From: Skeletonema tropicum
Taxonomy: Eukaryota; Bacillariophyta; Thalassiosirophyceae; Thalassiosirales; Thalassiosiraceae
Assembly: GCA_037178625.1 (NCBI GenBank)
Contig: CM074145.1
Coordinates: forward strand, 1,054,001 to 1,118,000
DNA: 64,000 bases
Reading direction: 5' to 3'
Shown here: piece by piece, positions 20,075-31,876 of the stretch
Layout of the letters: each line of letters opens with the position of its first letter
Numbering within the stretch: position 1 is the first letter of the stretch
Made by a program: the position numbers and the translations under genes
The notes under the pieces: generated by a model
What the model saw: the letters and a program-made list of their open reading frames with translations, nothing else
Database searches by the model: none
What the model was told of the DNA's origin: nothing

Positions 20075-23000
20075 GAGAGGCTGCCAATGAATTGAAGGAT
20101 GTGCTATTGGATGAAGCATTTGATGTATACTCTGCTTTGCCGAATGCTGCTGCTCTCTTTGAAGAAGAGCAGCATGCTGAAATGTCCATCAAAGAAGATG
20201 ATGCATCTACTCAAGCTGATAATAGCAGTGTAGATTGGCCTGCTATCGTACTCCAACACTTGGACGCTGCTAAAACCTTCATCGATGAGCACTGCAACGA
20301 GGCACTGAACAGTGAGAGCAAGTCCGCTCTAAAATACGCAGCGTTGCAACGCTTCTTGCCACAGTTGGCAAGGCTCTGCTTCAAGCAGGGCTCTCACTTA
20401 GCAGAGATTGGTATGAATGATCAAGCAACGAAGGCTCTAAACATTGATCTTACTGCAACAGACTCTTGCCTTGGTCATATCAAGACGGAGAAAGGACGCA
20501 CTAACCAAAAGAAGAACGAGTCACAGATGCTTCACAATCTTGAGGCGGACATTGTGGTATTGTCCATTGAGTCACTCTACGTGCTGTCGGCAGCACTCCA
20601 GTCGTTAGGGAGGAAGAAGGATGCGATTGCCTGCCTAGATCAGGTTGAATTTTACATGAATGAGAAGCATCAGCGGGACGAGGAACTTCATGGCAACACC
20701 ATGAATGATCTTGGCAGTGGGACCGACTTTGTCTTCTCGGAAGATTCAATCGGGCCAGCAAAAGACAAAGCTGACATCAAGAACCGCTCTCAATCTGCTC
20801 TTACAAAGAGTCGTCACATTCATTCTCGTGAGAAGGCGATGCTGGGAGCTCGTAAGATCCAGCTGTTCAATAATAATCCCTCCAAGGAGGACGAGCGCTG
20901 CATTGATGATCAACTCAGTGCCATGGTGGAGCTAGTTTCGAAGAAGGAAGAATCTACACTAGTGGAAACGAGCGTTGAAAATAATGAAATGTTGAAGCTC
21001 ACTCTCCAGTCAATCCGTGTTGTGCACGTGAGGCGAAAGTTGGCGAGCACGTCCGACGCAGGCAGCTCAGCACTTGATCCGTATCAATTGATGTTTGATA
21101 AATTAGCAAAGAGCCATCAGCTCCGACCCTTCGTCGTGTTAGACAAACTCAGTGCGATTTTGCACGTTGCATGTGAAGTGCGTGGTGGTGGTAAAAAATT
21201 GGAGAGTGAATATCAATCCATCGACCAAGAGGCCATCATTTTGGCAGATCAGTTCATATCATCCTTCAAGCGTGATAATGCACTCACTACAGACACGACA
21301 TTGTTTCTAGATGCAAAGCACTCGATGAAGACGGAGCTACTGAATGAAGCCAAATCAGTTTTCTCCAGGGCGGTCTCTCTTTATCATTCGTGGGAAGTGC
21401 ATGAGATGTGCGCAAAATGGGCCAGCATACTCAAGGACATCTACGAGACAAGTAAAGTCTCCCCCGAGCACGGAGAAGATCCCGTTCTCGCTGAAGTGCT
21501 AGCAGTATTGGCATCCTCGCTTTCGATGAGCGGCGATCACGCTGAAGGGATGAAGATGGCGAGAGAGTCTTGGAAGAACCACAAATGTGTAAACAGCTTG
21601 GCCACTCTTTTTCACTGTGCTGCAAAGCACAAACACGCAGATGCGCTGCTAGAATTTGACAACGCGCTCAATGAGCTTTCGACAACGGACCACGACGTCA
21701 TCCTTGAGCATTTCCCTCGCTTTTCGAACTCTTGCGTGGAGAATGGAGCAGCAGAGGGGGACGGAGAATTATTACTTGGAGTCCAAGAGCGATGGCTGAA
21801 TTTACAACTTCGATCCAAGAATCTTAGTGCATGCCTCGAAAGCAAGAAAGCATGCGAGTCTCCTTCAGGTCAGAGCGTTTTGAACCTTCTCTGCGCATAC
21901 CTTGACAACTTTGAGCACGTAAGTTCTTCTCAGAAGGACAAGCAAAAGGTTGAAAGCATGTGTGAGTATCTGGGCCATATTATCGATGGAGTGCTACGTC
22001 TGCTCCAAGTGTGCCGCGATAGAAAAGAAGAGAAGCTCACCGGAAGGAGGAAAAAGAAGAAGACTTCGAAAGAGTGCAACGGCGTTGAATTCGATTCGAT
22101 TTGGGATGACTCTGCCACGCAGACGCTCTTGGGCTTGCGGAGCCAATGTGTTCACTGCGCAGAAAGCTTGTGGAATATCGGGCAGCAGCTAATGGCTGCA
22201 AGTGTACTTGACGATTCTACTTACGATTCGAGAGCTCTGGCAGCAGATCTCTTTGCAGCGAGTCACGACTTTATCTTGATGGTAAGAATCATCTTGAGTG
22301 AATTATCGTATCACTATCTGTTTGCTCTCAACTGTATTCTCACACTCCTCATCCAAATTATATATAATGCTTACAGAGTGAAGAGGAAGAAGGGGCACGG
22401 CTCAGCAAGCTTGATTATGACGTGAAGTATGAGCCAGAGAAATTTGCCATGCCTTGTTTCAATGGTCCCTCGTCCACCGCTGCATCTGATATCAGTAGCC
22501 AATTTAGCGCGCAATGTTTACTCCTCTCGGCCGCTGTCACTGCTGATTATCTGGCATCATCTGGAGATGACCAAAAAAGCTCCACAAAAATTTTACACCG
22601 TCGTACTCTGCACCGTCTCGCTCAATCTCAGCAAGAGTTTGAATTGAACTGCAAGAAGAATGCAAAGGTTTCAAAAATGATTGCTCTCCTCACTATGATG
22701 TGTCTTCTTGGTCTCGAAGAGGATTCCTTTTCATTTCAAACGTGCAACGATGGGCTTTGTGCTACACTCCTAAAGCTACACATCACTGACGCGGTGGTTG
22801 CTGGCGAAAAGTTCCAAATATTGAAACAGGTAAAATTGATGTCAGACTTGGCGCTACAAAAACATTTGACACACACCGACAGGGTTCTCACGAAGCTATG
22901 CTCCGACATGCTTCAGAAATCCGGCACTTTTGTGGTAGGAGAGATTTCGTTGGGCGATTTGCAGCGGAAGATGATTCAATCTGCCGTGAGTGTCGAAGAG

Positions 23001-23258
23001 GTCATTGGAATCTTCCATGAAATCGATGACTTGTCTAAGAAGGAAGGCACCTCTTACTCTCCTGAAGAGTTTGCTTGGTTCACAGTAGAGGCTCACAACA
23101 AAGCCATCCAACTCTCCACAGTTGGTGATGACACTAAGGCCAAGATCTACTCCACATTTGCATTGAAGTTTGTTGAATTCTCGACGAAAGAGGTCCGCTG
23201 CCACAAAAGCATAATCATGAATGCTTTTTCCAAATCGGTGCAGAAGCAGGGTTTTTAG
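20075..23258 (+). pseudogene. 5'-truncated second copy of the ZIP4-like gene
   Basis: It carries all of the gene from within exon 2 (ELKDVLLDEAFDVYSAL) through the intron at 22282-22376 and exon 3 to the stop at 23256-23258. The first exon and about 135 codons of exon 2 are missing, and retrotransposon sequence lies immediately upstream. The frame is still fully open over about 1,060 codons, as expected for a very recent duplication. A shortened protein could start at an internal ATG such as the one in MSIKEDDAST if a promoter were present. No such promoter is evident. Confidence 0.85.
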
Positions 23259-23423
23259 GAGAATGGACCGAAGAGTCAATTTCATGTCCATACATTTATG
23301 TAACACTAATGATATAGTAGGCTTACTTCATTGGTTAACGCTCGTCTAATGGATTGTCTCTTCCCGTCTTCATTTTGCCTGCCTTGAGCAAGTTGTTGAA
23401 GCGTCTATGTAGGAGTGTATGCT

Positions 23424-23658
23424 TTTAAAACAAGAGAGCATGCGAGTCTCCTCCAGGCCATAGCGCTTTGGACCTTCTACGCGCATATCTTGAGAACTTT
23501 GAGCTCGTCAGTTCTTCTCTGAAGGACAAGCAAAAGGTTGAAAGCATGTGTGAGTATCTGGGACATATTATCGATGGAGTTCTACGTTTGCTCCAAGTGT
23601 GCCGCGATAGAAAGGAAGAGAAGCTCACCGGGAGGAGGAAAAAGAATAATAATTTATG
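23424..23658 (+). pseudogene. Diverged internal fragment of the ZIP4-like gene, copy in repeat 2
   Basis: The second instance of the fragment at 18601-18835, carried along by the 4.1-kb duplication. The two instances look identical to each other while both differ from the parent gene, so the fragment arose before the large duplication. Confidence 0.8.
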
Positions 23659-23748
23659 CTACGTAACACTAATGATATATTTCCCATACTCCATTGGTTA
23701 ACGATCATCCTTCATTAGCTTGAACCCTCACTACAGAATGACATTCTC

Positions 23749-26700
23749 TTAATTGCCCCTTTCTGTCTTCATTTTGCTCTTGAGCAAGTTGAAGCGTCTA
23801 GGATCTCCTCGCCTCCGTGGTCCATTAAAGGCAAACATGAGTTGGTAGTCAGTATCAGAAAACTGATTTGGATTACCACGGTAATGATTTTCGAGATCCT
23901 TCTGGGAACTCTCCATCAGACTGATAAAGATAGCAGACATCTCGAACGAATTGGCAGCATCTTCTTCACTCCAAAATGAGTTCTCAAAGCTTGTGGAACC
24001 TTTCAAATCACGATAGAGAACTGAACCCGTTCTGTCCAGTGCTTCAATTCCATTAAGCGTTATCGGCTTCCCTCCTCCAGCCATGATTCGGCAAGTCTGC
24101 ATGAGATAATGAGGAATGTATTGCTCCAGAGATGAAAATGTGTAGGCAGCTACAGCGTTCCCACCAGCTTCACGGATATTATCGCTGGAAGTCGCTAGGT
24201 ATTCACCGAGGTTGTTCACGCACGTTGGAAGCCTGACAGCATCTTCAGCTTGAAGAACTGAACTCATGCATATTTCAGACATCCTCCTCGCAGTTTGAAT
24301 CAACATTTCCATGCGACAAAATTTGGCAACACGTAGACCATGGAATCGGATGGTTTTAATGGCACTTTCGAGGTCACGGATCGCTTTGATTTTAGAAGAC
24401 TTCTCCCATCCACCAGCTCGACTTCGTAGCTGTTCTTCCAGCAAGCTGGCTACCCGGAGTAAGCTATTTGCTAAACATGAGGCCTTCATCAATTCTTCGT
24501 CACTGCAAAGAGTGGATGTCTCAAATGACATCGGCTCATTGAATTTTGTGAGAACTGCAAGATGCGATAGCTCTCGTTCAAAAGAACCCTTTCCATCAGC
24601 AGCGCCCAAGGCTGCTCTCTTTGACCGTGTATCATTCTCTGATGGAGCCAAGGGAAGAATATTCCCAATCTGAGTTGGTTCGGCAGTCGCAGCAGCATCG
24701 TCAACATCAATTTCATCGTTATAAATGCGCTGGAGTAGGGTGAACGCCTTTCGTCTTTCCATAGATTGACTCAATGGCGTAGCACTTCCTCTTTGATCTT
24801 CAAGTAGAGAGAAAGCAGCCTTTCCTTGACACACTTCTCCGACACGCTGCTTCATTCGTGATATGAAGGTCAGCATGGCATGCTCCAGCATAGTCACTAG
24901 AGACAAATACATCTCACCTCCGGTGGGTAACCGATGCAAAGCCATGAAAATTGGTCGAGTAGAGGTATACAATGCTTGGCATGCAACAGACATTTCTGCT
25001 TCTACTTGGACTGTGTGATGCGGATATCTGGTGAAGACATCATTGGCGATAGGGTCAAAGGCATCAGGCCGCTCCAAAAAGTGAATAACTGCATTAACAG
25101 CCTCGTCTTGCATCTCTGGAAGGAGTGTTCGTTGAATGATATTGTCCATATAAACAAGTGCGCCCTCCTCCACAGGATTATTGTACATGGGTGCACTTGT
25201 GTCTTCGCCACTGCACAAGGCAAGTTCTTTCCTGCCTTCAGAAATCTCGTGACTCCATCGGGCAATGCTCCTGCGGAAGGTGAGAGCATGCCTCACTTCA
25301 GGGTCGGTGTTAGTTCTTGGGAACAGCACCTCCGAAACGAATTGACCAGAGGGTAGTTCCACAATGTTGGCCCTTGATACCTTCTTCCAACTGACTCCTT
25401 CTTCAGGGTTTCCTCCGTGGATACCCAACGAGAAGATTCCGCGCTCCACATCCAACTGTGATTGATCCATACTCATGTGATGCCTTCGGGAGTTCCGCTT
25501 GTCTTTTGGCTTATCGGACTCAGCAATACATGCACTAATAAAGCCCTTGATTTCTCTCTGCATGGCAGTTTCTGCACTGACCAACAGAGAATGTAAAGCT
25601 GATGCAGGTACTGGATAGGACGGGCACATCTGCTTCAATATTGGATCAGAGCACTGATGGAAAGCAAAGGTTAGATTTTTCACAAATAATTCGAAAAATA
25701 AGACTCATACTAAAGTTGCACTCACAATCTTGTGTCTCAAAATCTGTGCCAAGTGAAGATATCTCGTCATAATACCCCCAAATGCCTTGAGCAAATTATT
25801 CAAATGAAACCGAAACACCTTCATACTATCGCCCTCCTCATCACTTTCATCGACTCCTGCGGTCCTACCCCTATGGCGCTCCAACCTTGCAAACGTCTTG
25901 GCTTGTTCACGTTCCGCCACACGCCTTATTTCACGATCGAGATCCTCACTTAAATATTGCTCTACATCATCTAACCTCTTAAGTTTGGTTAGACAATCGA
26001 CAAGGATCCGTAGTGCCAACACAGGATCAGAGTATCTCGGGAGTGCCTGTTCAGGATAAAGATAAGACGCAGACAAATGCGTAGTATTGGAATGTGACCC
26101 CCACACAGCAGGTTCCTCCAAACAACGGAGTTCATCTCCCTCCAAATCAATTTCAGATTCCAAAATGGCACGTCCAACCATACGCCTAAATTGACCTTGG
26201 GAAATAGAACCCACTTCATTATTATTCCCCGATGTAGCAGTATTCGCCGCACTACCCCCCGCAGTACTCGCCCTAGTGGACGTATCATCCTCAAAACTAT
26301 TCGACGTATGAGCCCACGAATTCTCATCCTCCTCATCCGAATCTTCCGCAATCGTACTCATCATCATACCACCCCCTGACTCCCCCCGTGCCACGGCAGC
26401 TTCCATCGCCCTCGCTCTCCGTTCCATACGTTCCCGTCGCCGTTTCACCTCCTCCCTACTCAACATATCCCCATGCCGATACAACACATCGGTAAGTGTC
26501 CCCCATAAAATTTCTTCGGCACGTTGTTTCCTCGTCATGAGTTGTTCCATGATCCGATCAAATGCTTGTACCTGTGCCACATCATCACTAAACATAATGG
26601 ACAATGCTTCGGATAATACCACTACTGCTGCACCAATACGACACGGTCCACCATCGACGGGACGGATCAATGAGTCAAATCCACCAGGAGCACGTCGGAT

Positions 26701-27699
26701 AATTTCCAATTTTCGTAGGAGGGACAGGACAGCCTCACATTCTAATTTCTTGAGCCATAATTCACGGAGGGAGCGAGCGGATGCACCTGCTTGGGCAGCG
26801 GCGGCTTCCGCTGCTGTGGTGGAGGTGGATGGTTCGTTGGGGTTGGCGGATGTTTCCTGAAACGAGAGAGAGAGAGGGAGAGACAAGGAAAAGTTGGGAA
26901 AAATGGGTAGGATGAGAAATAATATTGGTGGGTTTTTGAAAAATGCCAATCAGATCAATTGTTTGCGTGCATTTATCTTGATGCACTTATGTCAATAACA
27001 GAATCATAGAACAAGAGTAAAAATCAAGACAAAAGAAAAAGACAATGTCAAAAAAGACAATGTTTTTTCAACAAGATCTCTTTCAAGTTGACCCTCATCC
27101 CACATTACAACATATCAAACAACATCAAACAAATAATCAACACACAATTCTCTCAACAAATCAATAAATCAACATACCAAATCCCCCATCCCCAACTCCC
27201 CCAATCTCAAACTATCCTTCACATCCCTCACCTGCCTCCTCAAATTCCGTACTCGTAACTTCGCCTCATCAAACTGACGACTCATCCGTCCCACAGCCGC
27301 CACACTCGAATTTAAATCGGCACAATGCTTAATTGCCATGTGTTCGATTGCCTCTTCGACTAAATGTTGTTGACGTTTCATTTGTTGATATTTGGGAATG
27401 TGTTCGTGATTTGTTCCAATGCTACTACTGTTACTGTTGTTATTGTCAATGTTGGCGCCAATGATTTCAATGACACGGTTGAGAGCCTGGTAGCGTTCGG
27501 GATCGTGGAAGAAGTCGGGATCGACGGACCTTTGCAGGTTTTGTTCGTAGGTGTCGAGGAGGGGATCGTGGGGGGCAGTGTTGGTGTTAGTGGGGGTTGT
27601 TGGATGAGTGTTGTAGCTGCTGCTGGTGGAGCCGTGGTTGATATCGTCGATGGTGATGTCATCGTCGAATGGATTGCGATTGTTTCGGGAGGATGACAT
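23749..27699 (-). CDS. SEC8: Exocyst complex subunit SEC8 (EXOC4)
   Basis: Exons 27699-27178, 26856-25726 and 25653-23749 join in phase to a 1,185-residue protein. The N-terminal exon holds the coiled-coil region that packs the exocyst core (VEEAIEHMAIKHCADLNSSV, DEAKLRVRNLRRQVRDVKDSL). The second exon starts with the family's LRELWLKKLECEAVLSLLRKLE-type segment and also carries a long acidic Ser/Asn-rich insert. The third is the helical C-terminal domain. SEC8 is part of the octameric complex that tethers secretory vesicles to the plasma membrane. The last 465 bp exist again at 18926-19390. The gene is convergent with the ZIP4-like gene copy. Confidence 0.88.
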
Positions 27700-27935
27700 T
27701 GTTCTTTTGTTGCAATGCTGCCTTTTCTCTGCGTCTATATTTGGGCTGCCTTCTTTGCTTGCCTCTATAGGAGAGAGGCCGTCGTCAACAACTTGTGTCT
27801 TGTGTCCCTATCATATCTTGTGTTCATCATCGTCGGTCGTCGGCGTCGGCCTCATGATTTTTGATTTTTTTGTTTGGTCTAATTTCTTTCGCAATGGCAT
27901 CCAAATGGCTAGAATAGAATATTGATTTCTCACTT
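27700..27935. promoter_or_regulatory. SEC8 upstream region
   Basis: These 236 bases separate the SEC8 start from the edge of the inverted-duplication arm at 27936, so the SEC8 promoter must lie here or extend into the duplicated arm. I see no TATA box; a pyrimidine-rich tract surrounds 27720-27780. Confidence 0.3.
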
Positions 27936-27936
27936 G

Positions 27937-28887
27937 TTGGACAGATACAATTTAGATCAAGCCGTACTCCTGAAAGAAAGGTGACGGGTCACTGAATCAT
28001 TTCTCCACTACGAATGACAAGGATAGTGGATCGACACTTCATGGAGGCATTGTCACTGTAAATATTCTGAATAGGAAAAAGACGGTGCCACTATCATCCA
28101 TGCCCAGATGGTTGGAGAGTCTCATAGCGCCAGTTACAGCAAATTTTCGAGTAGATGCATTTACGACCTTCTCAAAGGCTAGACTTTTTGTGACCGGAAA
28201 ATGTTCTGTCTCATTCTTTGGTATCAAAACCAACGCTCAACTGGCTGCGTATGCGTTCAAGACTGCAGCGGAACGTATTGCCTTTATGACTGCATCTTAT
28301 GAACCTCCTAGATCGGAAGTGGCAAGGAAACAGGCTTCCCAAACCCGAACAGCTCGACTATCCTATGCGTTGGGTATTGTAGCAGGCTTGGACAGAGATG
28401 TAAAAAAAGGACTGCAAGAGGAGGAACAGAAACGACAGGAGGAGTTGAAACGTGCTAGAAATGCGGCCAAGACTGGTGAAGCGTATCAGGAAGATGTGGA
28501 CTGTAATGATGAGCATGATGATGAGCCACAGCAACAGCAGCAGGAAAGCAGTCCTGTTGAGGAAAAGTTGCAAAAGCTTGAAGATGAACATGAAGCTCGA
28601 TTGGCGTTAGTGGATTGTAATAAGAAAATCGCAGAGGACGTACTGAAGGTGAGCGATCATGTGAATCTTCTGACCTATTTATTTGAGAATCATTACATCA
28701 ATGTCTTGTCGTTGAACCCTTTTCTTGACACTTTTTCGCAAAAATCCATCAGTCTCAGAAAATCAAGTTATCTACACGTAAGATGAGAAGCGCCATCTCC
28801 TTCAATCGTTCATCATATGAAACGGGTGTAGTACACTCCAAAGAGATTGATCTTAATCAAAAGCAAAAGGCTATTCAGCAGTCATGA
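27937..28887 (+). pseudogene. 5'-truncated copy of the DUF2786-like gene
   Basis: It corresponds to the last third of the gene at 55432-57779. The 5' part is missing, and near 27980 two of four G residues are lost (AAAGGTGACGG here, AAAGGGGTGACGG in the source), which shifts the frame. Downstream the frame is open from 28085 to the intron donor at about 28649. The second exon, 28753-28887, is present with two extra codons near its end. Without promoter or N-terminus it is unlikely to be functional. Confidence 0.8.
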
Positions 28888-29030
28888 CATTCAATAACAA
28901 ATTCTTATTACTCAAACGTTGACTATACAGTTTTTATTGTGGTGAAATGATGTACATGTATGTAAAAGGAATAAAGCCTCGTCGTAAGACCAAGGAATGG
29001 GATACCTCCATGCTGTAGATTAGGCTGTCC

Positions 29031-29705
29031 TCAAAAACGCTTGGAGTTCCTTTCTTCAACACTACCATGCAACTCATCACTATTGACAGGTTCACCAAAA
29101 CTTATGCTCATTTTCGTTTCAAAGCAGTCTGACTGGATGCGGAAAATGTCTTCATCCATGAAGGACTCTTCACCGTCAAACGAACTTACAGTCGAGCAGT
29201 CATCATCGACAAGAGATGCAATGTCAAAGGACCACTCTATGTCAGCTACTTTCGAAAGCGTCTCGTCATGAGCAGGTGTATCTTGAATGATAGTGACATC
29301 CTTCTTGAGTTCGTCTTGATGGAGGAGCTTCTTGTCTCCTTGAGCATACGTGATGGCAGAAGGGCTGCTGGGCACGCTGCGATAGTTCCTGGATCGTCGT
29401 GAAGAGTGATACAGGTGAGCTAAGGCCTGCATGTGATAGGGAGCCATGGCGATGCCAGCTGTGCTGTCGTTTGATGGCGGTGGTGCTTGATTGCTGGCTG
29501 TATCGTTTGGAGCATCTACAGAAGAGCCAGATGTGACACATCTGTGGAGAACAGGGTCCGCCCTGCTGCGACCATCACTGTTATCCATGTTCTTCACTTC
29601 CTCTCCACACCCGGCGATAGTGCCTGCAGCTGCAGCAGCTGCGGCGTTCAGAATGTTCTCTTCGGCTCGATGGTTAGTCATTGTATTGCCCTTGTTCCGA
29701 TGCAT
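29031..29705 (-). CDS. Uncharacterised 224-residue acidic protein (copy in arm 1)
   Basis: A second copy of the gene at 54616-55299. It has an alanine run near the N-terminus, a basic SSRRSRNYRSVPSS patch in the middle and an acidic C-terminal half (DIASLVDDDCSTVSSFDGEE). There is no known domain, signal peptide or membrane segment. Two extra T residues near the end change the last codons, so this copy stops at SKRF while the other ends SKRLRTA. The rest of the frame is conserved between the arms despite nucleotide differences, so the ORF may be maintained. It has its own duplicated upstream region (29706-30140). Confidence 0.5.
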   Translation of the reverse strand: MHRNKGNTMTNHRAEENILNAAAAAAAGTIAGCGEEVKNMDNSDGRSRADPVLHRCVTSGSSVDAPNDTASNQAPPPSNDSTAGIAMAPYHMQALAHLYHSSRRSRNYRSVPSSPSAITYAQGDKKLLHQDELKKDVTIIQDTPAHDETLSKVADIEWSFDIASLVDDDCSTVSSFDGEESFMDEDIFRIQSDCFETKMSISFGEPVNSDELHGSVEERNSKRF

Positions 29706-30109
29706 ATTTTATTGCTTGCCACTCTCAACTTTTCACTGGTTAAGAACAAAACGGGCAGTACGATAGGTGCGGTAAGTAAGTGGAATTTTCCCGGACGATT
29801 TTGCTGAGAAAGGAGAAAGAAAGTGAAAGGAAGAAGGGAACATTAATTATTGATGGGATACAGTAGCCCACGGTGGAACAGTACAGCGTCCGTTTGTCGT
29901 CGGCGAAGAGACATATTATATATGTGTCACCTACAATACATAATCCGCGAGCTAAGCGAGCAAATGCGATATACATATATTATATGCAACTGAGAACCAA
30001 GGCGGGAATAGGTGTCACCCTATCCCAAAAGAAGGAAAAAGAAGAACAATGAGAACCCGAACCATTGTCTCAAACATAGCTATACTCCGAGTGTAACCAC
30101 GTCTTTCTC

Positions 30110-30640
30110 GGTCATTGCTTCTCAATTCTGTGATCTGTGCGTGTGACGCAGCCATAATCATATAGCGAAATAGCTCTTCTACAGCAATCACAAGCTCCAA
30201 ATTCTGCTGCGGATCGCCATCGCAGATGGTAAAGCGAACTCGACGGAGGGCATGAGCTGGTAGAAGTTTTGGCAGAGCCTCTTGGAAGACGTAACGGAAA
30301 GAAACTCGTCTCTGATCTGGCATCCATACACGGCAGAATACAACCTGCTTATCAATGCTTGTGCGGCATGAAAATGTCAGAAGACAAAATCCAGAGGAGT
30401 TTGTGTGACATCAAATTCACGAAGCTTTCTTATTGTCCCTTCCTTCAATTTCTGGCCAGTTTTGAATTCTGCAAACCCTTTCTACCACCCCCTACATTAT
30501 AATATGCCGAGACCTCAGGAGGGAAGAATGTTGTGAGATCATGTTGCGTTGGCAACCATTGAGAATCTTCTCTACCAGGCTGCTCATGAAGATCTAGACA
30601 AAGACACGGGGTATCCCACTCTTCCCTGTCCTTCAAGGCT
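30110..30640 (-). pseudogene. MULE-type transposase remnant
   Basis: Translated on the minus strand with frame changes, this resembles the core of Mutator-like transposases. One stretch (30636-30445) includes WDTPCLCLDLHEQPGRED. The next gives NSSGFCLLTFSCRTSIDK, VFCRVWMPDQRRVSFRYVF and QEALPKLLP, then VRFTICDGDPQQNLELVIA, where the D in DGDP would be a catalytic acid. After that the frame runs into unrelated sequence. Stops and shifts between pieces show it is dead. It abuts the outer edge of arm 1. Assignment is by pattern memory only. Confidence 0.5.
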
Positions 30641-30950
30641 TGTTAATGCATTCCAAGTCCATGTTCAGTATTACTAAATGACTTCATCAAATCCACCACC
30701 AAGAAAGTTTGCTGCTTGTCTTCGTCATTGAAGGAGCCAGAAGCGTTTCCAGCCCGCCGGCTGTGCAAAGATGATGCCTTGTATTGTGACGTGGGGCTGT
30801 TGGTGGAGGACAAGATAGAGAGGAGATGAGAGGAGCTCTTGAAGGGAAAGGCCTTTCATCAGTAAAAGTCACAGTGACGTAAAAGACAGTTTCTGCTTTC
30901 CCAACTTCAAGTGGATGGCTGAGGATCAGCTCCCAGCCAATTTTACCCCT

Positions 30951-31517
30951 ATAGACCTTATTAACGGGGGCACGCCCGGTTGGTTTCCCCCCTTTCTAAA
31001 TTTTCATGCCTGCGCTTCGATTTTTCCACATTTTTGTTAGTGAAGTGCTCTAGCTGCAGGCCAAAATGGCCAAAATTAAGTTTTGGGGAGTTGTTTCATA
31101 TGCTTTTCCAATAGCACCATCCTTTAGTCGACATTAATGGAGGTCTATAGATGCGTTAGCTGGCCTAAAGTTCCAAGTCCCTGCTGAGTAATGTGTGTGT
31201 GATTCTACTGGCTTTTTTGTTAGACAAAATTGGCAGGCCATCAGCCATCAAGCCAGCACCAAGCTAGAGTGCATCTTCAAATGCATATCTCGACGAAAAT
31301 ATACGCTTTCATCACCTACCCCGCAGAGTAAATACTCACATAATAGTCACCTAAAGGATAGTATCTCGGGATAAGCATATAGACCACTTCCCTGAAACTT
31401 AATTTTGGCGGTCAGAGCTGCTCACTAACTAAAGTCACTAACAAAATTGTGGAAAAATCGTAGCGCAGGCACGAAAAATGGCGGGAACGAAAAGTGGGCG
31501 CTGTTAATAAGGTCTAT
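30951..31517. mobile_element. Foldback element with ~200-bp imperfect inverted arms
   Basis: The left end ATAGACCTTATTAAC at 30951 is mirrored by GTTAATAAGGTCTAT ending at 31517. Homology continues inward on both arms: GCCTGCGCTTCGATTTTTCC against GCCTGCGCTACGATTTTTCC, then TTGTTAGTGA, CCAAAATTAAGTTT, CATATGCTT and ATCCTTTAG. So most of the 567 bp forms two opposed arms around a loop of roughly 170 bp. There is no coding capacity and target duplications are not obvious. It lies 360 bp upstream of the HSF gene start. Confidence 0.7.
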
Positions 31518-31876
31518 TGAGACGATTTTTTTGCTGTAGATCAGGGACCCTCAATATCGGGGGGCTCCCTCGCCCCCCCCCTCCACCAGAGCAAAGGCCT
31601 ATGTACATACTGCGAACTCTCTGTATCCCTCTAAGTACTTATTGCGAACTCGCCACTGGCGTGGCGACGCCACTAATTACGTACTACGATATTGTACTCA
31701 GTCGACACCAGCTAGGTACTTACGGGACTAGACTATTTTTTATTGCCCTACTTATTTATTCGTGTACAGGGCAGAGTACGATACAGTTCAACACAAATAA
31801 TTGTACACTTGCTCGTCTGCAACTTCATAATTATAAGCCCAATAAGGAAAGACATAATGTCAGGAATAACTCCATA

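Larger units (their letters stand above)
20075..24213. repeat. 4.1-kb direct repeat, copy 2
   Basis: Second copy of 15252-19390. Its left edge is the 5'-truncated end of the retrotransposon fragment; a shared GAGAGGCTGCC marks the start of identity, with G before it in copy 1 and T here. Its right edge is continuous with the intact SEC8 gene. This copy therefore lacks the 5' end of the ZIP4-like gene but carries complete SEC8. Confidence 0.95.
27936..30140. repeat. Inverted duplication, arm 1 (derived copy)
   Basis: This 2.2-kb segment is the inverted counterpart of about 54195-56381, some 24 kb away. The left edge is sharp, at TTGTTGGACAGATACAATTTAG, inside the coding region of the DUF2786-like gene, so this arm is the derived copy. 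The right edge fades near 30140, after CTCAATTCTGTGATCTGTG. The arms differ by scattered substitutions and small indels, clearly more than the 4.1-kb repeats do. Confidence 0.88.

Noticed and set aside
31517..31876. N-terminal extension of the HSF protein by 120 residues
   Set aside because: The sequence is proline runs and stray hydrophobic stretches next to a foldback element, and the ATG at 31877 starts a typical HSF leader.
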